64,000 nt of DNA from assembly GCA_039707655.1 (NCBI GenBank), contig CM077671.1, forward strand, positions 245,286,595 through 245,350,594, given 5' to 3'. Source of the DNA: Elymus sibiricus (taxonomy: Eukaryota > Streptophyta > Magnoliopsida > Poales > Poaceae). The notes below the pieces were generated by a model. It saw nothing but the letters and a program-made list of their open reading frames with translations. It did no database searches and was not told where the DNA came from. The position numbers and the translations under genes are program-made. Shown here in pieces: positions 1 through 10,331 of this stretch. The stretch's first letter is position 1. The number at the start of each line of letters is the position of its first letter.

Positions 1-246
1 CTATCGTTACACTTAATGATATCTTAAGATCCGGAAAACATGACCACCAACAACGCTTGAGATAGTCTTAGAGGCAAGACTAGGAACCTTTGTTTTACCG
101 TCTATCATTCCACACATGCATATGAGTTTTCCACTGAATCGCATATTCCAGAATCATAGCAGTTATAGCATAGAATATAAACTCTTAATTATGAATTTAG
201 AAATATAATAATACAATATTATTGCCTCTAGGGCATATTTCCAACA
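1..246 (-). mobile_element. Copia-type LTR end (Angela/BARE/WIS-like), cut by window edge
   Basis: Read on the minus strand, this stretch begins with the terminus TGTTGGAAATATGCCCTAGA followed by an AT-rich tract, the usual start of Triticeae Angela/BARE/WIS-group Copia LTRs. Its TG end lies at 246, and the sequence to the right abruptly becomes the interior of another LTR. The element was therefore inserted into that LTR, and the rest of it lies beyond the left edge. The family name rests on recognising the terminus only. Confidence 0.75.
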
Positions 247-678
247 AGGAACTACTCACACATCATCATGGAGGCAGCAAACTTGATGAAGATGGCCTCC
301 CCAATGATTTCCCCCTCTGATAGAGTACTAAAAAAGGGCTCTTGATGGTATCGCGGCAGAACGGACTCTTGCGGGCGATAAAAATGTTTCGGGTCTCACT
401 CTTGGTGTTTTGGAATATTGTCAAATTTATAGGCCAAGAATTAGGGCAACCAGAGCCACAGGGGGGGGCACAAGTCACCCCGGCATGCCCTACCCCCTAG
501 GGCGCGCGCTGGTGACTTGTGGGGCCCATGTGGGTCTTCTCGTCCTCCGCCAAAGGTTCTAGGGTCTCTTATGTTTGAGAAAAAATCACCAAAAGTTCCA
601 TCATGTTTGGACTTCGGTAGGTATGGTTTTTCCGCGACACAAAAAACATGTAGAAAACATGAACTGGCACTAGGCACT

Positions 679-3425
679 TGAAAGGACGTGAATGTCGCCT
701 AGAGGGGGGGGGTGAATAGGCGCTTTAAAATAATTACGGTTTAGGCTTGAACAAATGCGGAATAAAACTAATGTTTAATATGTCAAGCACAAAACCTAAA
801 ACAACTAGGCTCACCTATGTGCACCAACAACTTATGCTAAGCAAGATAAACAACTAAGTGATAGCAAGATATATAGCATGAAACAATATGGCTATCACAA
901 AGTAAAGTGCATAAGTAAAGGGATCGGGTAAGAGATAACCAAGGCATGCGGAGACGACGATGTATCCCGAAGTTCACACCCTTGCGGATGCTAATCTCCA
1001 TTTGGAGCGGTGTGGAGGCACAATGCTCCCCAAGAAGCCACTAGGGCCACCGTAATCTCCTCACGCCCTCGCACAATGCAAGATGCCGTGATTCCACTAA
1101 GGGACCCTTGAGGGCGGTCACCGAACCCATACAAACAAGGTTGGGCAATCTCCACAACTTAATTGGAGGCTCCCAACAACACCATGAAGCTTCACCACAA
1201 TGGATTGTGGCTCCGAGGTGACCTCAAATGCTCGGGGCAATCTCCACAACCTAATTGGAGACCCCGATGCTTGCCCAGAGCTTTACACCACAATGATTGA
1301 GCTCCGAGGCATCACCAACCGTCTAGGGCGCGAAAGCACCCAAGAGGAACAAGCTCTAGGGTACCAAGCACCCAAGAGTAATAAGCTTCTCAACTTTCCA
1401 CTTCCACGTATCACCGTGGAGAACTCAAACCGATGCAACTAATGAAATGGCAAGAACACACGAAGTGGTCAAGTCCCTCACACTCAAATCCCACCACAAC
1501 AACAAAAGCTATGGAGAAATATGAGAGGAAGAACAAGGAGCTCACAAAGAACTCCAAGATCTAGATCCAAGGGGTTCCCCTCACATGGAGGTGAAAGTGA
1601 TTGGTGAAAGTGTGGATCTAGATCTCCTCTCTCTTTTCCCTCAAGAACTAGCAAGAATCATTGGAGGGATTGAGAGTTAGCAAGCTCGAAGAAGGTCAAC
1701 AATGGAGGAAGAATACGAGCTTGAAGGATAGAGAGCAATGGGGAAGAAGACCCCCTTTTATAGGCCTCCCCAAATCCAACCGTTGTGTGCACAGGTCGTG
1801 CACAAGCGGTACTACCGCTAGGCTGAGCGGTATTACCGCTTAGCGCGGTAGTTTCAGGAAAAGCGTGCAAAACGGCAGAAACCTCGAAGCGGTAGTGCCG
1901 CTGGAGCGGTACTACCGGCCTACCCAGCGGTACTTCCGCTGGGGATGCAGAAAGACTCCAGAACCGAAAAATAAGCGGTAGTAGCAGCGGTACCCGGGAG
2001 CGGTAGTACCGTGCGGGCGGTACTACCGTCCTCTACTACCGCTCAAGAACCGCCCAGAAAACTAACCTATCCAGAGAGCAAAATATAAGCGGAAGTAGCA
2101 GCGGTAGTACACAGCGGAAGTACCACCCAAGCGGTACTACCGTGGTACCGAGCGGTACTACCGCTTAATCAGACAAAACTGCTCTGGCACTAAAACTGCC
2201 ATAACTTTCGCATACGAGCTCTGAATTGAGCAAACTCAAGCTTGTTGGATTCAGGACGACAAGAGCTATCCAATAGCGATTGGTTATCTTAAGAAGAGGT
2301 AGTATGAACAATGCCAATGATATAGAGATGTGAAACCTCTATCAATGAAGAACCGGCAAAAACTCCAACATCGAAAACATCATAGAAGATGCATATGGAC
2401 TCTGTTTTCGATGAACTTGAGCTTGTCATGAAGATGACCATAAGCTCTAAACCCCACAAAGAGAAAAACCAACCAAGAACCAAGAAAGATGATGATGCCA
2501 AGAATGCAATGGTTTGAGCTCTCAACGAACGATACGATCAAGCTACCCACTTGAGAGCCCCCCCCCCCCCTTGATAGTACGGCTACCGATCCTATAACCC
2601 GGTCTCCCAACTATCACCATGAGACCGGTAAAATAGAAAACCCTATCAAGGTCAAACCTTTGCCTTGCGCATAGTCCACTTGAGCTAGATGATGACGATC
2701 TTGTCCTCCTCAAGATGGACCACCTTTCTTGATTGTGCCAGCTCAATGAAGACTAGTAGACTGCTCCCCCATACTCCACTATGGGTGAGCCACCCTTCGG
2801 CACATCTTCACAAGTCTATTGTCATCACAATGAACGGCAAGCTTCAAGCATGATCTCTTTCGTGATTCTCCACTTGAACTTGCACACCGCAAACTTGATG
2901 ACGATCTTCACTTGATGTCATCCTCCATGGGTTGTATGAGATCTTCCTCTTGACGCAATCCCATGGACACATACCTAACCCCACATAGAACTCTCACGTA
3001 GACCATGGGTTAGTACACAAAGCGTAATGCACAATGCTTACCATACCATGGGATCACTTGATCCCTCTCGGTACATCTTGTACGCTTTGTATGTTGATCA
3101 ACTTGATTCACTCTTTGACTTAGTCTTGATCAACCTTGCATCTTATCTTCTCTCTTCATAAAGATGATGTCTTGAGGGTAAACATGAATGCTCACACAAT
3201 CTTCTTCTTCAAGACATGCTTGCAATAAGCTCAACTCTCACATGACCAATCTTTGGATAAAACCTTGAATACCACCTTGGTCACCATATAAACTCCTTGA
3301 AACCAAGAGATGTACTTCAAGAAGTGCCTATGGACAAATCCTTCGAATATAACTCAAGGCAACCATTAGTCCATAGGGATTGACATCAATTACCAAAACC
3401 ACACATGGATAAATGTGCTCTTACA
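679..3425 (-). mobile_element. Solo LTR (about 2.75 kb) with 5-bp TSD GCACT
   Basis: Bounded by TG (679) and CA (3425) and flanked by perfect direct repeats GCACT at 674-678 and 3426-3430. In reverse orientation it matches the solo LTR at 27393-29892 along its length: both start TGTAAGAGCACATTTATCC and end in a stretch preceded by CACCCCCC. There is no internal domain, primer-binding site or second LTR, so it is a solo LTR left by LTR-LTR recombination. On the minus strand it has a TATAAAAG box (1755-1762) with a dense array of GCGGTAGTACCGC-like near-palindromes immediately upstream (1797-2165). Confidence 0.9.
1797..2165. repeat. Array of GCGGTAGTACCGC near-palindromes inside the solo LTR
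   Basis: More than a dozen copies or near-copies of GCGGTACTACCGC / GCGGTAGTACCGC occur at irregular spacing (for example near 1806, 1828, 1889, 1907, 1927, 1974, 2008, 2020, 2132 and 2151). Each unit has inverted arms GCGGTA/TACCGC around a central base. Variants such as GCGGTACTTCCGC keep the symmetry. The array ends about 35 bp upstream of the minus-strand TATA box. Confidence 0.9.
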
Positions 3426-3542
3426 GCACTAAATTAATATGTTAGTCCATAAAAATAATATAAAATGACATATAAAGTATAGAAAAGTGATAATGTAACG
3501 ACATTTAACAATAAAAAATATAGATACATTGGAGAGATATCA

Positions 3543-4081
3543 GTCACTTATCGGTCGTGAAAAGAATTGTGGGATACTTGAGACATACACCAAGCTTTGG
3601 CATATGGCATCCCAAAGGATCATCTTTTAATCTTGTTGACTACTCCGATTCGGACTATGTCAGTGACAAGATTGATAGAAAGTCCACTTCGGGTACTTGT
3701 CAATTTCTTGGCAGGTCCCTTGTGTCTTGGTCCTCCAAGAAGCAAACTCGTTATCTCTATCTACCGTTGAAGCGGAATACATTGCCACCGCATCATGTTG
3801 TGCTCAATTACTATGGATGACACAAACTCAAAAAGACTATGGGATAAGTGTGAAACATGTCCCATTGCTTTGTGACAATGAGAGTGCTATTAAGATTGCA
3901 CACAATCTCGTTCAACATTCTCGTACTAAGCATATTGTGATGTTCGTCACCACTTCATACGTAATCATGTGGCCAAGATGACATTGACCTTAAGCATGTT
4001 CAAACCGACAAGCAAGTTGCAAATATCTTCACAAAAACTCTTGATGAGAAGACTTTTTTGTCGCTTGAGGAGTGAGTTGAA
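3543..4081 (+). pseudogene. Decayed Copia pol: end of reverse transcriptase and RNase H
   Basis: Translation across frames gives hallmark Ty1/Copia RT-RNase H blocks: KRIVGYLRHTPSFG, then DYSDSDY...DRKSTSGTCQFLG...LVSWSSKKQ, then VEAEYIA, CAQLLWM, KDYG, LCDNESAIKIA and HSRTKHI. The blocks lie in different frames (the change is near 3760), and the part after about 3940 is also shifted. The open part ends near 4070. The 5' part of pol, and everything before it, is missing at the junction with the LTR end at 3542. This is a dead 3' fragment of a Copia polyprotein. Confidence 0.88.
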
Positions 4082-6138
4082 CATCCTTGATTTTTCCAAT
4101 GTGAACTAGAAACTCACTTGGATGCATGCGAGGACACATGAGCTTACATGACTAATCCTTGATATCTCTCTTATGATGATCTATCTCATATCTTGGATAT
4201 ATAGCCTCCTTGTATTGCATCTAACCCTGTATAGGTACTTGGACAAGCAGCAACTTATAAGATTGCTCCAAACTCCCATCTTGAGCAATCTCATACGAAC
4301 CAAGTAACAAAGATCTCATTTATTGTGATCAAGGAACAAGACAACACCAAAAGTATCCTTTGACAATATTTGTTTAAACTCTTCACTCTTGTCAATTTGG
4401 ATATACATGTTGTTCCTTGCGTGACTAATCCATGTAGGAAGATGAATTTCAAAGAACAATGGATAGCTCCCAACTCATGATGGACATCATCACACTTGAG
4501 CATCCACTACTAGTTCAACTACATGACTGTGTCAACAACAAACCCCAATGTGAATCCTCACATCTTAGAGAAGCTTTACTCCAAGTCATGAGTCAAAGCA
4601 ACTCAAGAAGATGTGAACACATTGAAATGCTTAAACGAAAAACGGCAACCACATTTTGAGATTAACGATGAGTATGACCCATGATCAAGTGCTCTCACTT
4701 GACTCCTAAGTCAATATACTCAAATATAGATGACCGAGTCACCGACACTATCTTAGTTGAAGTTTTACATTTGCTGTTTTTACCTTGTGTTTTGTTTGTT
4801 CTTATTTTACTCTTGTGTTTTGCTATCCTTTTGAAAACTTTTACAGTATAAAAGGAAACAACAACAAAACACCAAAAACTTCTTCTTTTTTATCTTTCGA
4901 TCTATTTCTATTAATTCAGTGCAAATCATATATGAATGCCTTGCAAATCCTTCAGTGGTCTTATTGCAAAGTGAGCCGAGTCTGACAAATCTGTCTTTTT
5001 GTTGTGCAATCGGTCTCTCCGATCGAAAACCATAGGTGCAACCGAGTCTACAAGATTCATTGTTCATCGGTTTACCCGAATTGAACTGGCTCGGAACCTT
5101 CGATGTGGTTAACAGGTGATTCCAAGATTTCTTCGAAATGATTGATTGATCTCTTTCGGAGACACCGAAGTGCACAAGAAAAAGAAATGTTTGCCAAACT
5201 TAATTGTCGGTTTCTGTCCAACACCACTCAATGATTTGTTCCCCTCTACTGCATTCTCAGCATCACCTCAACCAAGTGTGCTCATCCAGGACCATTCCTA
5301 TTGACCAATAGAACGAAAAGGTTGTCAACCCTTCTTGAAAATTGATGTCAAAAGGGGAGAGAAATGCACATCAAAGCTTATCTAAGGAAAAATAAATGCA
5401 TGTTAAAATGTTTCAAGCATATCTTTTGAGGAATATATTTCTAAGTGGGGAGAAACATATGAATATGATTTATGATTTTGTTTTGTGCTCTGATTTGTTT
5501 GATCTATTCTGCTCTGATTTTGTGTCACCCTACCTGCTCTCATGCCTGCAATCTCAAATATAGGGGAGAGGAAGTTCAAGTTTAGAGGAGAAAGAACTGT
5601 TGGAACTTTATTGCAAATCTATGTTGATCTCTTGGGGACATGCTAGCTTTCAGGGAGTATTCACCTAGTGATGCTACCCCTTTTTGCATGTCATCCCAAT
5701 CTTGGTATTCTTGAACTTCTTACATTCTCTTGAAGAGCGGTTCTTGTGTTATCTAACCTTGTTTTTACAAGCTTGTCTCTTTAGGTATAATGTTCAAGCA
5801 CCTTAAGGTAAGTGGATGCATCATGCTCATGTGCATGATGATACTTGCTTGTTGTATAAATTTGTTTGCAAGAAAGGATCATGTACACGTGAATATTTCC
5901 ATTCATGTCTTTTGTTGTAATGTATACTGCCAAGATGCATGTGACATGAAGAGTCTTCTTACTTAGTCAATTGTGCATTTGCATTCCAAAGGCAAAATTT
6001 CAAATATGCACAATTGTAGGGGGGGGGGCTTGCATATGTCTCATGTCTGCCAAAGATTTATTACATACTTCTTGGTATAATATACTTAATATGAAGTTTT
6101 GATGTATGTTGTAATTAATTACCAAAAGGGGGGAGACT
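4082..6138 (+). mobile_element. 3' internal region of the Copia element, mostly non-coding
   Basis: About 2 kb lies between the pol remnant and the purine tract AAAAGGGGGGAGA at 6124-6136. A few short ORFs (such as 4459-4659) have no recognisable domain. A long region between pol and the 3' LTR, ended by such a purine tract, is typical of Sirevirus-like Copia elements, but I cannot confirm that assignment. Confidence 0.5.
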
Positions 6139-7864
6139 AAAAGCACATTCACTCCCTTGGTGGTTGTCGTAATTGATGTCAACATACATATTGTTGGACT
6201 AATGTTTCCTTGAGTATATTTCAGGAAGAGTTCAACATAGGCAAGTGGTTGGAATGAGATGTGAACCCCTCAAGCTACTAAGAAATGATGTTGGCAAAGC
6301 TTCAAGGCTCTACATTTTTGGGTAAGTGATCCAAGATGATATTGAGTCCATAGGAAAGCCAATACTATTAAAAGGGGATAAGGTTTTGATCATGGTCTAA
6401 CTTATCAAGTGCTTAGAGATATTGCTCAAAAACCCTCAATCACACTCTCACATTGATCTATGTCCAAAACCCTAAAGACATTCTCGGTCCTACCGAAACA
6501 CATCTACCCGGTCTCACAAAAAAACCTAAAGTTCAAACCTTGTGTACTAGTCGATCTCAACGAGTGTTTTCATCCGGTCCCACCGAGTAGTGCATAAAGG
6601 TGTGTAACGGTTAGATTTTTGTTGCTGCTTATATATACCCCCACCAATTCCACCAACTCTCGGAGAGCAACCAAGACGAAGTTACCACTTCTCATATCCA
6701 TTTTCTGGGAGAGAACCACCTACCCTTGTGTTGAGATCAAGAGGATTTCACTTCAACCATTGATCCTTGATCTCTAGCTTCCCCAAGTTGCGTTCCACTC
6801 CAATCCTTCTCCTACCACATAGCCAAAATCTATGAGAGAGTGTTTGAGTGTTGAGGATACTATGTTTCGAAGCACAAGAGCAAGGAGTTCATCATCAACA
6901 ACAACATCTATTACCTTTTGGAGAGTGATGTCCCCTAGATTGGTTAGGTGTCACTTGGGAGCCTCCAACCTTGTGGAGTTGAACGAAGGAGTTTGTAAGG
7001 GTAAGGAGATCGCCTATTTCGTGAAGATCTACCCCGAGCGAGGATAGTCCTTTGTGAACGTAAGCCATGATGGCATAGACAAGGTTGCTTCTTCTTGGAC
7101 CCTTTGTGGGTGGAGACCTCCGTGGACTCGCGCAGCCGCGCTGTTACCCTTTGTGGGTTGAAGTATTCATCAATGTGAACGTAAGATAGCACCACCAATC
7201 GGAACCACACCAAAAATCTCAGTGTTTTCATTGTGTTTTATTATCTCCAAACTCTAGGAAGCGGCGATTTGGCTCCCGGGCTCAGCTGCACCTGCGCTGA
7301 CCAAAATAATCAAAACAAATACTAAAAAATTTCAAAAAATTTCAATTTTTTTTGTGTGGTAGATAATTTGTTGCGTGAGGTCCGCTCCAAATTTGAACTC
7401 ATTTGGGCATCTGAGCAGCTCTCGGCAAAAAAGACAAATCGGAGTCTGTAAAAAAGGTTTACTGTTCACACACTGTTCTGACCTGATTTGTCTTTTTTTG
7501 CCAAGATCTGCTCAGATGTCCAAATAAGTTGAAATTTGGAGCAGACCTCACGCAACAAAATATCTACCACAAAAAAAAATTGGATTTTTTTGAAATTTTC
7601 TAGTATTTGTTTTGATTTTTTTCTGACCGGGAGTAGCTGAGCCTGGGAGCAGACTTGGATTTTTGCAAACTCTACCCTTACTTTATTGCACTTGCATGTC
7701 ATTTACTTTCCGCTGCCCATACTGTAGATATGCATGTGTAGATTGTATTGCTTGCCGCTTAATTTGTGCTAAAATCTGCCTAGGTACCAAGGAAATTAAA
7801 AATTGCATCTTTTGACGTGTTAGTGTTTATTCACCCCCTCTAGACCTATCCTTATGATCCTACA
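6139..7864 (+). mobile_element. 3' LTR of the Copia element, with a foldback insertion
   Basis: It starts just after the polypurine tract at 6124-6136, with sequence of the form AAAGCACATTC...CTTGGTGGTTGTCGTAATTGATG. It ends near TTTATTCACCCCCTC...GATCCTACA (7864), a start/end pair seen in several Triticeae LTRs. The exact first base is uncertain because the expected TG is mutated. An inverted-repeat element occupies 7268-7655. Confidence 0.55.
7268..7655. mobile_element. Foldback/MITE with about 185-bp inverted-repeat arms
   Basis: The left arm (7268-7460) and the reverse complement of the right arm (about 7470-7655) align almost throughout. Both contain GGCTCAGCT, AATCAAAACAAATACTA, GTGGTAGATA, GTTGCGTGAGGTC, CTGAGCAG and AAAGACAAATC in the same order. 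Only about 20 bp separate the arms. There is no coding capacity. I could not fix a target-site duplication, so the class (Mutator-like or foldback MITE) is open. Confidence 0.8.
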
Positions 7865-9060
7865 TTCTTACATCTATCCAGGCTCGCAGTCGGGCTACGC
7901 CGACACATACACCCAGTCGGGTACGCAACTAGTCTACACCTAGTCCGGCATGTACACCCAACTGGGCATGGAGCTGGATTGGATTGTCGAACAACAGGAG
8001 TAGGAGGAGGACGGCGACGACGATGATCTAGATGAATTTGTCGTCGATCCAAAGAAGAGGGGGCGAGGAGACAGCTTCAACATGTGTGGGGTGGGGGGGG
8101 GACGAGTTGTTGTGCGATGCATGGTTGGCCATGGCACGAAGCAAAATGGCACAACATTTTGGGCCAACATTCACTCTTGGTTCCAAGAGGCCGTGTCGAA
8201 GTATTGCGGGCACTTGAGGCAACTCATTGCACGATGGCCAAGTGGTGCGCAAATCACCGAGCAAGTAAATTCTTATTTGGCTAGATATGCACTGTTGTGT
8301 AGATCATTTGTCTGGATATGCATTGTTGTGTAGATCAATTATGTTTGGATATGCATAGTTTTGTAGATCATTTGGCCGATCATGCATTGTTAGTGTGTCT
8401 GGATATGCATTGTTTAGTAGATAATTTGGTCGGATATGAATTGTTGACAATGTTTTATTTTGTAGCCTTCCCCTGCGTGTAGTGTGATCCTGAAGTTGGA
8501 GAAGAAGAACTTCACCATCATACATTGTTGGTTAAAGTTGAATGGACAACCCAAGTGGAATCTATACATTGCCAAGACCGTCGCCCATGGCGCCGAGGAA
8601 GAAACCGGTGATCCAACCGGCCCAACAAAAGAACCGCCCTAGAAGGTTAGAAGAGGGTTCCAGTGAAAGAAGTGTGAGGAGGAGAGGGCGAAGCGAGAAG
8701 GGGCGGCGACCAAGATGACAGAGAGGTTCGAGGACATCTTGTCCTAGAAGGAGGAGGCATACGTCAAGAGTTCCGACGTCAAGGAGGAAAGAAAGGCGAA
8801 AGGGTTTAACATGTTGATGGCATCGACCGAGAAGAAGCTCAAGCTCGAAGAGAAGAAGGTTGAGATCGCAGCCGCTTCGGAGGACACAAAGATGTTGACC
8901 TTGAAGACGGAGGATTTAGATGATGAGACAAGGATGATCATGCAAACCGCCCGTTTCAAGATGTTGAAGGGACGGAAGGAAGAGCTGGAGACGGAGGCAG
9001 AGGCGTAGAAGGCGGCGACGGAGAAGGAGGCAAAGGTGGCGACGACAGATTGAGCATGGA
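7865..9060 (+). pseudogene. Remnant of a PIF/Harbinger-associated ORF1-like (Myb/SANT plus NAM-associated) protein
   Basis: Reading-frame pieces resemble the plant protein family that accompanies PIF/Harbinger transposases. There is an acidic, proline-rich N-terminal part near 7880-8050 (DDDDLDEFVVDPK). A partial SANT-like stretch at 8090-8270 includes FWANIHSWF and ARWPSGAQITEQVN. A NAM-associated C-terminal region at 8470-9010 is lysine/glutamate rich (EKKLKLEEKKVEIAAASEDT...). The pieces lie in different frames with stops, and the SANT region seems shortened. Transposon origin is inferred from family knowledge; no transposase ORF is seen here. A similar fragment lies at 22983-25156 (-). 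Confidence 0.65.
8284..8446 (+). repeat. Imperfect ~32-bp tandem repeat
   Basis: The unit GATATGCATTGTTGTGTAGA followed by TCATTTG-like sequence recurs at 8284, 8315, 8348, about 8378, about 8401 and 8432 with small indels. It lies between two coding-like blocks of the Harbinger-associated remnant, perhaps in a former intron. Confidence 0.7.
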
Positions 9061-9317
9061 GGCTCGGATTGCTAGCTCGGTAAGGCAGAAAATCTATCTT
9101 TTGCACGGACTGCGGGACTAATATTTTTTTGTGATCGGGCATGTAAAAACTATGCATACTTGCTCCTTTTTGGTTGTGATCCGGCGATGGTGTGATCCGA
9201 CGCATGCTATGTGATCAAACAAATTTGAATTTCAAATAGACCGTACTAGCATTTAGACGATAGCGTTGGATGGACGGCTCCCGCATCCGTGACCGCGAAT
9301 TGGTCCCTCGGTCCATG

Positions 9318-9690
9318 GACAAATGCGGTATCCAGTGTCCGGTTTAAGGGTCGGCGTTGGAGATGCCCTAATCCTAACACGGTATATGTGGGCAGATGCG
9401 GTATCCGGTGTCCGGTGTAAGGGTCGGCGTTGGAGATGCCCTAATCCTAACACGGTATATGTGGACAGATGCGGTATCCGGTGTCCGGTGTAAGGGTCGG
9501 CGTTGGAGATGCCCTAATCCTAACACGGTATATGTGGACAGATGCGGTATCCGGTGTCCGGTGCAAGGATCGGCGTTGGAGATGCCCTAATCCTAACACG
9601 GTATATGTGGACAGATGCGGTATCCGGTGTCCGGTTTAAGGGTCGGCGTTGGAGATGCCCTAATCCTAACACGGCGATATACTGTGTCAT
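9318..9690 (+). repeat. 73-bp minisatellite, about five units
   Basis: The string GCGTTGGAGATGCCCTAATC begins at 9354, 9427, 9500, 9573 and 9646, exactly 73 bp apart. Each unit also carries ACACGGTATATGTGG, GCGGTATCCGGTGTCCGGT and AAGGGTCGGC. Units differ at only a few bases. The short ORFs on both strands here are products of the repeat. The array ends about 640 bp upstream of the alpha-galactosidase start codon. Confidence 0.95.
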
Positions 9691-10278
9691 CTTACCCGAT
9701 CCACAATTTTCAGCAATCAACTTGCTAATGCACATTATTCTATATATATGTTTTCAAAATTTTGAAATGGAGTCTCACTTCAAAACTTGTAGAGGACCTA
9801 GAACGATCACTTCTTAAAATTCTCCGACGCATACCGCATCCCTCTTACCGCATGGATATTTGGCCTCTTTATAATCGTAAATATAAATCGTGAATTGTGC
9901 AACAACCGCAAGACACTAATGTATTTTAACCACCTCCTAAGTCGGTGGTCTAACTCTTCGCCTTTTCTTACGGCTCCGTAGCAAGGTACATACATTAGTG
10001 CGTAAACATGATTCTCAGGTGACCAACGTTATCGGCGCAGCCCCGTCTCTCCTTATTTCTCTCGGAGTGTAACATGATTCCCAGATGACCGTTTCAAAAG
10101 GAGGGGAAAAAATGATTATCGTGCGTAGTTGTGTACACAGGTGCACGATTGCATGAAGGAATTGATAATCAGCGGCGTGGGATCCAAGGCTCTGGTCATG
10201 TTGTTACAACGAGATAGGTGGAGATGAGACGCATATAAGCGGATCACTGGCAAGACCGGGTCACACGTACTCACGCGC

Positions 10279-10311
<33 letters not shown>

Positions 10312-10331
10312 AGGGATCCTCACACTCTGGC
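9691..10331 (+). promoter_or_regulatory. Upstream region of the alpha-galactosidase gene with TATA-like box
   Basis: No coding sequence is supported here. A TATA-like CATATAAG lies at 10232-10239, about 95 bp before the ATG, so a short 5' UTR is likely. Just downstream is a run of five GGGACA hexamers (about 10283-10310), which would fall inside the leader. Promoter assignment is inferred from position. Confidence 0.5.

Larger units (their letters stand above)
247..3542 (-). mobile_element. LTR of the TGATACGTC...GTCA Gypsy-like family, split by a solo LTR
   Basis: Segments 247-678 and 3431-3542 together match the LTRs at 21090-22461 and 59115-60687. Shared landmarks are the CACACATCATCATGG stretch near 257, the run ending in ACTGGCACT near 670 and the terminal GAGATATCA at 3542 (TGATATCTC on the minus strand). 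The middle is interrupted by the solo LTR 679-3425 and the left part is removed by the Copia LTR. The next bases are GTCAC; the partner TSD copy is not in the window. Confidence 0.75.

Noticed and set aside
1797..2165. CRISPR-like regular repeats
   Set aside because: The units are 13-bp near-palindromes with irregular spacing inside a plant LTR, with no fixed-length spacers and no cas genes.
9396..9817. ORFs reading MRYPVSGVRV... and their antisense partners
   Set aside because: They arise from the 73-bp minisatellite and repeat with it.
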